DNA of 17,584 nt, from the NCBI GenBank assembly GCA_002449695.1, contig DJXI01000072.1:1-17584 (forward strand), given 5' to 3'. The notes beneath the pieces are model-generated. The model was not told where the DNA came from, did not search any database, and saw only the letters and a list, made by a program, of their open reading frames with translations. Position numbers and translations under genes: made by a program. Shown piece after piece: positions 1-6,127 of this stretch; position 1 is the first letter of the stretch; every line of letters starts with the position of its first letter. This DNA is from Verrucomicrobia bacterium UBA7008. Its GTDB lineage: Bacteria; Verrucomicrobiota; Kiritimatiellia; RFP12; UBA1067.

Positions 1-1
1 T

Positions 2-211
2 CATGAGCACTGCCGCCGATAAGCCCGTCCGCCACATCCTCTCGATCTCCGGCGGCAAGCCCGCGCCCTGCTTCCCTGCGTTTGATATGCTTGGTCCGAC
101 TCTGACGAAGCAGTACCCGAAGCCGATCGTCGGAGACTCCATGTGGCACAGTTTTTCGCTCGCAGACATCCACGCCTTCTCAAGGTCGGGGATATGTCCT
201 TCAATGAATTT
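2..211 (-). other. Unassigned open frame at the left edge
   Basis: A minus-strand frame stays open from just after a TGA (212-214) to the window edge, about 70 codons. The first ATG is at 169. Third codon positions are GC-rich, as in the real genes. The peptide (KFIEGHIPDLEKAW..., later GYCFVRVGPSISNAGK) matches no family I recognise. It lies next to the truncated Fic gene in another frame and opposite the possible PAPS-reductase fragment, so at least part of it may be antisense noise. It may be the beginning or a fragment of an unknown gene. Confidence 0.2.
3..59 (+). pseudogene. Possible N-terminal fragment of a PAPS-reductase-like protein
   Basis: The plus strand from the ATG at position 3 reads MSTAADKPVRHILSISGGK. 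This resembles the start of PAPS-reductase-family (ATP-pyrophosphatase fold) proteins, where the P-loop 'SGGK' is normally followed by 'DS' and a helix. Here the frame continues with PAPCFPAFDM, which does not look like the family, so the similarity stops at about position 59. Relatives of this family often sit in DNA-modification and defence islands. The match is only 19 residues and the upstream side is off the window. It could be chance, a recombination remnant or an assembly join. Confidence 0.3.
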
Positions 212-887
212 TCAGACAGGTGACGAGAGGATCCCAATCCGCCATTTCCGGGCGATTGACGAACTCCTCGAGGTTGCTCATGTGCCGGACAACATCGTTC
301 CCATCCTGCGGCGGCTGGTAAATCACATTCCCGAAGTTGTCCCGCAGCTCCGTGCCCGGCACCTTGCGGAATCCCGCCGTATTTCCAATGAGGACGGACT
401 GTACTTCCTGAATCAGATTGGAAGTAAGCGGCAGCCCCTTTCTGAGCTTTTCAAATCCAGTGCGGATCGCCTCACGATATTTGAGCACCTCCTTGGATGC
501 CGGCGACTTCTCAAAATTCTCCACCTTGATCTCATACCGGTAGAGATCGTCTTGCGTCGTGACAATGCTCTCGACCTCGGACGAATCCTTGGCCTCTTGA
601 AGTGTCAGCGTGCTGATAAGAATGTTCTCGTTCGGTATCGTGCGGGCGACACCCTTCAGTTCAGCCAACTGACGATGAGCGAGACTGGCCTGCTTGAGAA
701 TCGCCTTGTTCTCAAGATCAAACTTCAACGGCAACTCCGAAATCTCGTACTTACTCATCGCCCAGTCGCGCAAAATCCCATGCCGAAGATACTCGATCCG
801 CTTCCCATCATCGCCGATGCGGATCAGCTTCTTCGCCACTCCCTGCGCAATCAGGTCATCACTCTGCGTAATCAGTTTTTTCTTCAT
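201..887 (-). pseudogene. Fic-family protein, truncated before the catalytic motif
   Basis: Fic enzymes transfer AMP (or another nucleotide or phosphate moiety) to protein hydroxyls through the motif HPFx[D/E]GNGRxxR. The 228-aa product has a good Fic N-terminal region: SELPLKFDLENK at about 50-61 and the region around DSSEVESIVTTQDDLY at 101-116. The latter resembles the autoinhibitory [S/T]xxxE helix (S102, E106). The first Fic-fold helices follow, up to DPLVTCLKIH at 219-228. In relatives the next residues are approximately YQFEAIHPF, but here a TGA follows and no frame restores the motif. Relatives are usually about 350-400 aa. The start at 887 is supported by a GAGG Shine-Dalgarno sequence and a promoter 36 bp upstream. 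Residues 1-43 form an extension ahead of the usual 'MSKYEISELP'-type start. The product should be catalytically dead. A retained regulatory N-domain is possible but unproven. Confidence 0.75.
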
Positions 888-923
888 ATGCCTCGTTGAT
901 TGTTCCCGCTTCTGACGATAGAT

Positions 924-936
924 ATTATATCAAAAA
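924..936 (-). promoter_or_regulatory. Promoter of the Fic gene, TTTTTGATATAAT class
   Basis: On the minus strand the sequence reads TTTTTGATATAAT, with a perfect -10 (TATAAT at 929-924). No TTGACA lies 16-18 bp upstream. Further upstream a T-run followed by CGCGCACGG aligns without gaps to the promoter at 2321-2332. There are 36 bp between the -10 and the ATG at 887, leaving room for the GAGG ribosome binding site. Confidence 0.7.
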
Positions 937-971
937 CAACTGCCGTGCGCGAAAAAATCAGCAATCCGAAA

Positions 972-1439
972 TCAGCCGAACTTGGATTCGACGAGCGTTT
1001 CGCCCTCGTAGCGGAGCTTGAGGGTGAAGAAGTCGTCGCGCTCGTCAAGCGCGCGGAGAAAGAGCCTGTCCCCTTCCCACAGCTTCTTCGTCAGCAGTTC
1101 GCCCTTCGGCAGCCACACGAGCTCGCCTTCGTCGCAGTCGGTGAGCGTGCCGGTGAACGTCGTGCAGGTGAAGAGGTGCATGTACTCAACGCCCCATTCG
1201 TCAGATACGAACGTGACGAGCCCGCGAAAGCGCGGATCCTGCAGCGTGAGGCCTGTTTCCTCCTTCACCTCGCGCAGGACGCATTCCTCGGGACTCTCGC
1301 CGTACTCGAACTTTCCGCCGACGCCGACCCACTTGTCGCCGTTCTCGTCGTGCGGCTTCTTGGTCCGGTGCAGGATCAGATAGCATCCGTCCTTTTCGAT
1401 GTAGCAGAGTGTCGTCAATCTCGGCGTGTTCTGTTCCAT
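972..1439 (-). CDS. NUDIX hydrolase, MutT-like
   Basis: A 155-aa NUDIX hydrolase. The family cleaves nucleoside diphosphates linked to a moiety X, and the closest-looking members are 8-oxo-dGTP diphosphatases of the same size. The Nudix box GX5EX7REUXEEXGU is complete: G42, E48, then R56-E57-V58-K59-E60-E61-T62-G63-L64. The lead-in WVGVGGKFEYGE is typical, as is the N-terminal LCYIEKDGCYLILHR strand region. I take the ATG at 1439 because the fold begins directly after it. The frame is open further upstream to 1583, but that extension is arginine- and proline-rich and lies partly over the preceding gene. The gene sits 70 bp downstream of the secreted-protein gene on the same strand. I see no good promoter in that gap, so co-transcription is likely. 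Substrate specificity cannot be read from the sequence. Confidence 0.9.
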   Translation of the reverse strand: MEQNTPRLTTLCYIEKDGCYLILHRTKKPHDENGDKWVGVGGKFEYGESPEECVLREVKEETGLTLQDPRFRGLVTFVSDEWGVEYMHLFTCTTFTGTLTDCDEGELVWLPKGELLTKKLWEGDRLFLRALDERDDFFTLKLRYEGETLVESKFG

Positions 1440-1509
1440 AATTATCTTTTCGTTCGCGATTCCAAGAGCGCGCTCCTCGCGGCATTCGCGCGCGGCAAAA
1501 CGGCCGCGG

Positions 1510-2313
1510 TCAGAGGGCGTCGATGTCGACGGGAGCGGGGACGGCGGCATCCTCGTTCGCCGACGTCGCGGGAAGGTAGTCATGCATCGCGCGGTCTGTC
1601 AGCGTCACGGAGAACGCCCAGCCCTTCGCCAGTGATTCAGCTGTGCCTTTGAGGGCGCTCTTTTTGTTGAGAGCGTCCTTGAAGGCTTTAAGAGCAACCG
1701 ATTGCCGCGCCAACGGTTTCATGTTTACTGTCACGGGCTTCGTTTCCGCAGTATAAAAAATTGGGGAATTATTCACGCTGAGAATCTTCTCGTCAAACTT
1801 CGTCTTCAGCGCGGCGGCCATCGCCTCCAGTTCGGCGGCGGCGGCCTCGTCATCCATCTTCTTCTGCGCCGGCGAAAAGACGCGGATCGAATAGAGGGCG
1901 TGATTGACCTTTGAATACTTGACCTCGTACGACGTGCAGGTGCGGAACGGTTTTTTGAGCTTGCCCGTCATGACGATGTTGCCGTCCGCATCGAGAACCG
2001 GCCTGCTCGGCACTTTTGCGATGGTGCCGATTTCGAATCCGCACAGCGACAGGATACGTCCGGAATGGTCAATGGCAAGTCCATAATAAGTCGCGTCCTC
2101 CGGGATTTCCAACTTCCTGACCGTGATCGTCTTGGCCTTCGCAAGCACGTTTTTTCGGGCAAGGTTCTTCGTTTTGACATCCGACGCGCCGCCTTTGTTG
2201 ATACGCGTGGCCTCATCGCCGTTCTTATAACCGCGCTGGAACCCGCTGACATAAACAGCCTGTGCCCCCGTGGCAAGCAAGGCGACCCAAAGTAGTACAA
2301 ATGCGTTTTTCAT
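1510..2313 (-). CDS. Secreted protein of unknown function
   Basis: A 267-aa protein I do not recognise. The N-terminus MKNAFVLLWVALLATGAQA is a clear signal peptide with probable cleavage after AQA (about residue 19), so the product is exported. The mature part is lysine-rich, with a basic stretch at about 45-66 and an alanine- and acid-rich, probably helical, segment at about 153-176 (MDDEAAAAELEAMAAALK). It has only two cysteines, unlike the GH28 gene next door. The frame has an earlier ATG at 2322, but that codon overlaps the -10 box, so I chose the ATG at 2313, which lies 7 bp from the -10. The mRNA should therefore begin at or within a base or two of this ATG (leaderless). Probably transcribed together with the NUDIX gene. 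Confidence 0.75.
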   Translation of the reverse strand: MKNAFVLLWVALLATGAQAVYVSGFQRGYKNGDEATRINKGGASDVKTKNLARKNVLAKAKTITVRKLEIPEDATYYGLAIDHSGRILSLCGFEIGTIAKVPSRPVLDADGNIVMTGKLKKPFRTCTSYEVKYSKVNHALYSIRVFSPAQKKMDDEAAAAELEAMAAALKTKFDEKILSVNNSPIFYTAETKPVTVNMKPLARQSVALKAFKDALNKKSALKGTAESLAKGWAFSVTLTDRAMHDYLPATSANEDAAVPAPVDIDAL

Positions 2314-2320
2314 CGCGAAC

Positions 2321-2332
2321 ATTATATCAAAA
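2321..2332 (-). promoter_or_regulatory. Promoter of the secreted-protein gene, leaderless type
   Basis: The minus strand reads TTTTGATATAAT, then GTTCGCG, then ATG. The perfect -10 (TATAAT, 2326-2321) ends 7 bp before the start at 2313, which places the expected +1 on the A of the ATG. No -35 box is visible. Upstream, TTTTTCCCCGCGCGG aligns without gaps to the corresponding part of the 924-936 promoter. Confidence 0.7.
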
Positions 2333-2470
2333 GCAAGGACCGCGCGGGGAAAAATTGCGACGAAACGCGCCCGGCGGAAGCACGACTTACGGACGACGCC
2401 GAGAGCGGCGACAATCGTCCCGAATACCCGGAACGCGCCGATCGGTTACACCGCCCGGCCCGCCGCGCCG

Positions 2471-3682
2471 TCAGGGCGCGGTCTGCCGCGGGGGCGTGCC
2501 GGGGTTCGCGCAGGTCACCGCGTTGCCGTCGAACGCGCAGTTGCGGAAGATCATGTACGGCTGCTGCTCGACGCTGAACATCGTGCTGCACGTGATCGTG
2601 TTGCCGCGCATCACGAGGCCGTCCATCACGCTCTCCGGCACGTCGGTGCGGCCCTTCATGTCGGTGAACTGCATCCACGGCTTCGAGCGCAGGAACGACG
2701 AGCAGCGGCCCGTGCAGCCCTCGACGAGGACGTTCGCGTAGTGCTGGGGCGTGTCGTAGCGCATCTTGACGTTGACGAGGTTGCTCGGGCCGTCCAGGCG
2801 GCAGTTGCGCATGACGACGTTCGTCACCGCCGGGCATTCGCTGCCGAGCGTCAGGCACGTGTGGCAGACGCTCTTGAAAAGGCAGTCCTCGACGAGCACG
2901 TTCTCGCTCGGCCCGTTGCCCGGGCACTGCGCGGGATCGTCGGCCCACGGGCCTTTCCCGCCCTTGACGACCACCGCGTCGTCGTTGACGTCCATCGTCA
3001 CGTTGCGGACGGTGAAGTTGCGGCACGCGTCGATGTCGATCGCGTCCGTCGACGGGCCGCGCACGCCGTCGATGACTTCCGCGACGATCGCGCAGTCGTG
3101 CACGAGGACGTTTTCGCAGCGGTAGTAGTGCGTCGTCCAGAACTTGGAGTTCTTGAAGGTCACGCCGCTGACGTCGACGTTCTTCGCGTTCGAGACGTAG
3201 AGGAGGCGCGGGCGCACGAGCCCCGGTTCCTTGTTGAGGCATTTCGGCTTCGTCTTGCGGCACGTCCAGAACGCCTTCCACGTGGGCAGCCCGTGGCCGT
3301 CGATCGTCCCCTTGCCGCTGATCGTGAAGCCGTCGCAGCCGTCCGCGTTGATGAGCGCGGGATAGTACAGGCACGTCTCGCCCTCGATGCGCGTCTCGCG
3401 CATCGGATAGCCCGCGTCCGCGTCGACGCCGACGATCGTCGCGCCCTCCGCCAGATGCAGGTTGACGCCGGGCTTGAAGAAGAGCGCGCCCGTCCGGTAG
3501 ATGCCGGGCCCCAGCGTGAGCGTGCCGCCGCCCTGCGCGGCGAGCGCGTCGATCTGCGCCTGGAGCGGCCAGACGGCGGGGATGGTCTCCGAGAGGGACG
3601 CGGCGGCGGCGTCCGCCGGTTCGGCGGCGGGAACGGCGAGCGCGGCCAGCGCGCCGCCAAGGGCGATCAGCAGATTCTTCAT
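2471..3682 (-). CDS. GH28-like polygalacturonase-family glycosidase, secreted
   Basis: A 403-aa right-handed beta-helix glycosidase. GH28 enzymes hydrolyse galacturonan or rhamnogalacturonan backbones by inversion, using three aspartates. A signal peptide covers about residues 1-20 (MKNLLIALGGALAALAVPAA). Pectinase-type start motifs follow (GGGTLTLGPGIY at 51-62). The catalytic blocks are STDAID (D213, counterpart of NTDGID) and NDDAVVVKGG (D234, D235). The usual GHG...GS block is altered to CHTCLTLGSE with H274 kept, and the RIK block appears as NVKMRYD. The mature protein has 18 cysteines, unusually many. The start has an AAAGGA ribosome binding site 8 nt upstream. A TTTTTGATATAAT promoter lies 51 bp upstream of the ATG, and the gene appears to be a single transcription unit. 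The exact substrate is uncertain. Confidence 0.85.
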   Translation of the reverse strand: MKNLLIALGGALAALAVPAAEPADAAAASLSETIPAVWPLQAQIDALAAQGGGTLTLGPGIYRTGALFFKPGVNLHLAEGATIVGVDADAGYPMRETRIEGETCLYYPALINADGCDGFTISGKGTIDGHGLPTWKAFWTCRKTKPKCLNKEPGLVRPRLLYVSNAKNVDVSGVTFKNSKFWTTHYYRCENVLVHDCAIVAEVIDGVRGPSTDAIDIDACRNFTVRNVTMDVNDDAVVVKGGKGPWADDPAQCPGNGPSENVLVEDCLFKSVCHTCLTLGSECPAVTNVVMRNCRLDGPSNLVNVKMRYDTPQHYANVLVEGCTGRCSSFLRSKPWMQFTDMKGRTDVPESVMDGLVMRGNTITCSTMFSVEQQPYMIFRNCAFDGNAVTCANPGTPPRQTAP

Positions 3683-3733
3683 GTTGCGGTTCCTTTCTCA
3701 GCTTGTTGACGACCGACGCCCGGCCGCGCGCAT

Positions 3734-3746
3734 ATTATATCAAAAA
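3734..3746 (-). promoter_or_regulatory. Promoter of the GH28-like gene
   Basis: The minus strand reads TTTTTGATATAAT, identical to the Fic-gene promoter core. The -10 (3739-3734) is 51 bp before the ATG at 3682. There is no -35 consensus, and the DNA directly upstream is GC-rich (CACGCGCG). The predicted leader of about 44 nt contains the AAAGGA Shine-Dalgarno sequence. Confidence 0.7.
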
Positions 3747-3795
3747 CGCGCGTGCACGGCCCTACCCGATCGGGCAGAGCGTTCTCGCTGCGCGG

Positions 3796-3835
3796 TTCTA
3801 GGATTCTAGGTTTCTAGATGCCTAGAATTCTAGAT
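3796..3835. repeat. Five tandem octamers of TTCTAGGA type
   Basis: Five consecutive 8-bp units: TTCTAGGA, TTCTAGGT, TTCTAGAT, GCCTAGAA, TTCTAGAT. Each contains the palindrome CTAG. The array lies between the murJ stop and the GH28 promoter, where it could fold or separate the two units. Its base composition is far more AT-rich than the surroundings. Confidence 0.85.
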
Positions 3836-3837
3836 CA

Positions 3838-3853
3838 GCCCGCGTGAGCGGGC
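3838..3853 (-). terminator. Hairpin just after murJ, possible terminator
   Basis: A perfect 6-bp stem (GCCCGC-GTGA-GCGGGC) lies 2 bp after the murJ stop. On the transcribed strand no T-run follows; the TTCTAG octamer array follows instead. It may stop transcription with help or only protect the 3' end. Confidence 0.35.
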
Positions 3854-3855
3854 GG

Positions 3856-5442
3856 TCATGCGCGGCGGCGATGGAGGAGCGCGCGGACGCTGTCACGCAT
3901 CAGGACGAGCGCGGCGGCAGCGTAGAGCGCCAGGCCCGCCGCGATCAGCAGGCCGAGCGAAGCGATCGGGCCGAGCTTCGCGCCGAGGCCCGCGCACGCC
4001 GCCGCCGCAAACGGCCGGGCGGCCCACAGGACGGCGCCCATCGCGACGGACGCCGCGAACATGCGCGCGACGGGCCGCGCAAGCGCGCCGAGCCCGAGCG
4101 AGCCGTTCGTGCGCGTGGCGCGGACGAGCAGCAGCGCGCAGCCGACGGCCGCGCAGATCACCGTCGACGTCGCGAGGCCGACGTGCCGCCAGTCGACCGG
4201 CAGCAGCGCGACCGCGAGGATGTTCAGCACGGCGTTCAGGCAGACGGTGACGAGCGAGACCCTGAGCGGCGTCTTCATGTCGTTCTGCGCCTGGAACCAC
4301 GGCACGAGCGTCTTCTGGACGCCGAAGATGCCGAGCCCGAGCGCATAGACCGCGACCGCGCGCGAGACGCGGACCGTCGCGAGCGCGTCGAACGCGCGGC
4401 CCTCGTAGATGACGGCCGTGATCTCCGGCGCGAGCACGAAAAGCCCCGCCGCCGCCGGCAGCATGATGAAGAGAAGCGACTGGACCGACGCACCCCACGC
4501 CGCGCGCGCGCCGGCGACGTCCTTCTGCGCGAAAAGGCCCGCGAACGTCGGCAGGAGCACCGTGCCGAACGCGACGCCGATCACGCCGAGCGGCAGGTCC
4601 ATGAGCCGCTCCGCGTAGCCGATGACGCCCGCGGCCCACGGGCTCGCGCAGTAGGCGAGCAGCTGGTCGAGAAGATAGTTGAGCTGGATCGCGCCCGCGC
4701 CGAGCGCCGCGACGCCGAGGTTGCGCCAGACGAGGACGACCTTCGCGTCGCGCCAGCCGGCGAACGACAGGCGCGGCACGACGCCCGCCTGCGCCATCCG
4801 CCAGAAGAGAAACGCCATCTGCGCCGCGCCCGCGACGAGAATCGCCATCGCGACGCGGTGGATGCGCTGGTCCATGCGCAGCTCGGGGAAGAAGGAGATC
4901 CACGCGAGCATGCCGATCCAGCAGACGTTGAGGATGCACGGCATGAAGCTCGACGCCTTGAAGCGCCCGAGCGAGTTGAGGACCCCCATTCCGAACGCCG
5001 CGCCGCAGATGAAGATCATGTAGGGCAGGAGCGTCTTGACGAGGCGGATCGTCAACTTGAGCCGCTCCATGTCGTGCAGCCCCAGCGCGTCGCGGAACTT
5101 GACGACGAGCTCCAGCGCGCCCATCGAGAGGACGACGACGGCGCCCAGCACGAGGAGCACCATCGTCATCACGCTGCGCGCCAGCTTCGCCGCGCGCGCC
5201 AGCGATTCAGATTCCGCCGCGCCCTTGAAGACCGGCACGAACGCCGCCGTCAGCGCGCCCTCGCCGAAGAGCTTGCGCGCCATGTTGGGGATCGCGAAGG
5301 CGAGCGTGAACGCCGACTGCTCCATGCCCGCGCCGATGAGGCGCGACTGGAACATTTCGCGGACGAGCCCCAGCACGCGCGAGAGCGCGGTGAACGCTCC
5401 CACGGTGAAGGTGTTCTTGAGGATGCTCCTGCCCGAGGCCAT
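3856..5442 (-). CDS. murJ: Lipid II flippase MurJ
   Basis: A 528-aa member of the MVF/MurJ family (MOP superfamily), which flips lipid II across the inner membrane for peptidoglycan synthesis. The N-terminus has the family signature: SRVLGLVRE (about 21-29), then FAIPNMARKLFGEGALTAAFVPVF. The arginines at about 22, 28 and 55 correspond to functionally important arginines of E. coli MurJ. The segment matching E. coli GAGMATDAF reads GAGMEQSAF, so the aspartate there is a serine. I suspect this is normal for PVC-type MurJ but cannot check. The product is hydrophobic throughout, with the length expected for a protein of about 14 membrane segments. The frame is open upstream through efp to 5967. 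The start at 5442 is the methionine just before the conserved MASGRSILKN region, 14 bp after the efp stop. Most likely co-transcribed with efp. Confidence 0.95.
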   Translation of the reverse strand: MASGRSILKNTFTVGAFTALSRVLGLVREMFQSRLIGAGMEQSAFTLAFAIPNMARKLFGEGALTAAFVPVFKGAAESESLARAAKLARSVMTMVLLVLGAVVVLSMGALELVVKFRDALGLHDMERLKLTIRLVKTLLPYMIFICGAAFGMGVLNSLGRFKASSFMPCILNVCWIGMLAWISFFPELRMDQRIHRVAMAILVAGAAQMAFLFWRMAQAGVVPRLSFAGWRDAKVVLVWRNLGVAALGAGAIQLNYLLDQLLAYCASPWAAGVIGYAERLMDLPLGVIGVAFGTVLLPTFAGLFAQKDVAGARAAWGASVQSLLFIMLPAAAGLFVLAPEITAVIYEGRAFDALATVRVSRAVAVYALGLGIFGVQKTLVPWFQAQNDMKTPLRVSLVTVCLNAVLNILAVALLPVDWRHVGLATSTVICAAVGCALLLVRATRTNGSLGLGALARPVARMFAASVAMGAVLWAARPFAAAACAGLGAKLGPIASLGLLIAAGLALYAAAALVLMRDSVRALLHRRRA

Positions 5443-5456
5443 CGGGGCGGGCCGTC

Positions 5457-6032
5457 CTACTTGGTGGAGATACGGTCGTTGTACTCGCCCGTCTCGGTAT
5501 TGATGCGGATGACGTCGCCTTCGTTGATGAAGAGCGGAACGGCGCAGACGTAGCCGCCCTCGACGGTCGCCGGCTTCGTGACCTTGCCCGAGGCGGTGTT
5601 GCCCTTGACGCCGGGCTCGACCTTGACGACCTTGCGCTCGACGAGCTGCGGCAGCTCCACGCCGATGACCTTGTCGTTGAAGAAGAGCGCCTTGACCTCC
5701 ATCTCGTCCATGAGGAAGTACTTCTTGTCGCCCATCACGTCGTAGCTGACGCGGATCTCCTCGAAGTTGTCGTCGGTGAAGACGAACGCCTGGCCGTCGT
5801 CGTAGGAGTAGGTGACGGAGTACTGCACGAGCTCCGGCTTTTCGAACTTGTCGCCCGAGCGGTAGCTCTTGGACATGCCGCCGCCGGTCATCATGTTGCG
5901 CAGCTTGCAGTTGTAGATGGCCTGGCCCTTGCCCGGCTTCGAGAAGTCGAATTCGGTGATTTCCCACGGCTCGCCGTCGATCAACAGCTTCACGCCCTTG
6001 TGCAGCTCGCCCGCGCCGATTACTTCGCCCAT
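5457..6032 (-). CDS. efp: Translation elongation factor P
   Basis: A 191-aa, full-length EF-P that relieves ribosomes stalled at polyproline stretches. It shows the three-domain layout: an N-terminal KOW-like domain beginning GAGELHKGVKLLIDGEPWEI, a middle OB domain, and a C-terminal OB domain ending with the conserved G-DVIRINTETGEYNDR pattern. The modification loop reads PGKGQA with a lysine at position 35 (counting Met), the site that is lysylated or otherwise modified in lysine-type EF-Ps. No modification enzyme is in this window. The start is fixed by an AGGAG ribosome binding site 5 nt upstream. A promoter lies 51 bp upstream of the ATG, and murJ follows in the same unit. Confidence 0.98.
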   Translation of the reverse strand: MGEVIGAGELHKGVKLLIDGEPWEITEFDFSKPGKGQAIYNCKLRNMMTGGGMSKSYRSGDKFEKPELVQYSVTYSYDDGQAFVFTDDNFEEIRVSYDVMGDKKYFLMDEMEVKALFFNDKVIGVELPQLVERKVVKVEPGVKGNTASGKVTKPATVEGGYVCAVPLFINEGDVIRINTETGEYNDRISTK

Positions 6033-6083
6033 TGTGTCTCCTAACTTTCTTTGTGTGTGTTGAGTTTCAAGTGGATTGGGAAC

Positions 6084-6095
6084 AGTATATCATAA
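6084..6095 (-). promoter_or_regulatory. Promoter of efp-murJ
   Basis: The minus strand reads TTATGATATACT, a variant of the TTTTGATATAAT element, with -10 TATACT (6089-6084). The distance to the efp ATG is 51 bp. No -35 consensus is visible; that region falls inside the hairpin that follows the MATE gene. Confidence 0.6.
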
Positions 6096-6098
6096 TTC

Positions 6099-6127
6099 CC
6101 GCCCGTCTGTGAAGCGCCTGACGGCGG
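6099..6127 (-). terminator. Hairpin directly after the MATE gene, possible terminator
   Basis: An 8-bp stem (CCGCC/GGCGG plus GTC/GAC, one bulged C, 12-nt loop) abuts the stop of the MATE gene. No T-run follows on the minus strand, so a classic intrinsic terminator is doubtful. It also overlaps the upstream part of the efp promoter. Confidence 0.3.

Noticed and set aside
1..237. Minus-strand 78-codon frame with an ATG at 237
   Set aside because: It is low-complexity (Arg/Ser/Ala-rich) and overlaps the end of the Fic frame. The frame open from 211 is more protein-like.
1440..1509. Promoter for the NUDIX gene (GATAAT just before its ATG)
   Set aside because: The hexamer ends one base before the ATG, so transcription would start inside the gene. 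It lacks the TTTTGA context, and read-through from the upstream gene is simpler.
3796..3835. CRISPR-like array
   Set aside because: The units are 8 bp in direct tandem with no spacers, and no cas genes are present.
3844..5553. Long plus-strand frame opposite murJ, very rich in Arg, Asp and His
   Set aside because: An antisense shadow of a GC-rich gene. The minus strand encodes a clear MurJ, and the plus product has low-complexity composition.
5443..5967. Extension of the murJ frame through efp
   Set aside because: The overlap region encodes a well-conserved EF-P in another frame. MurJ homology starts at 5442.
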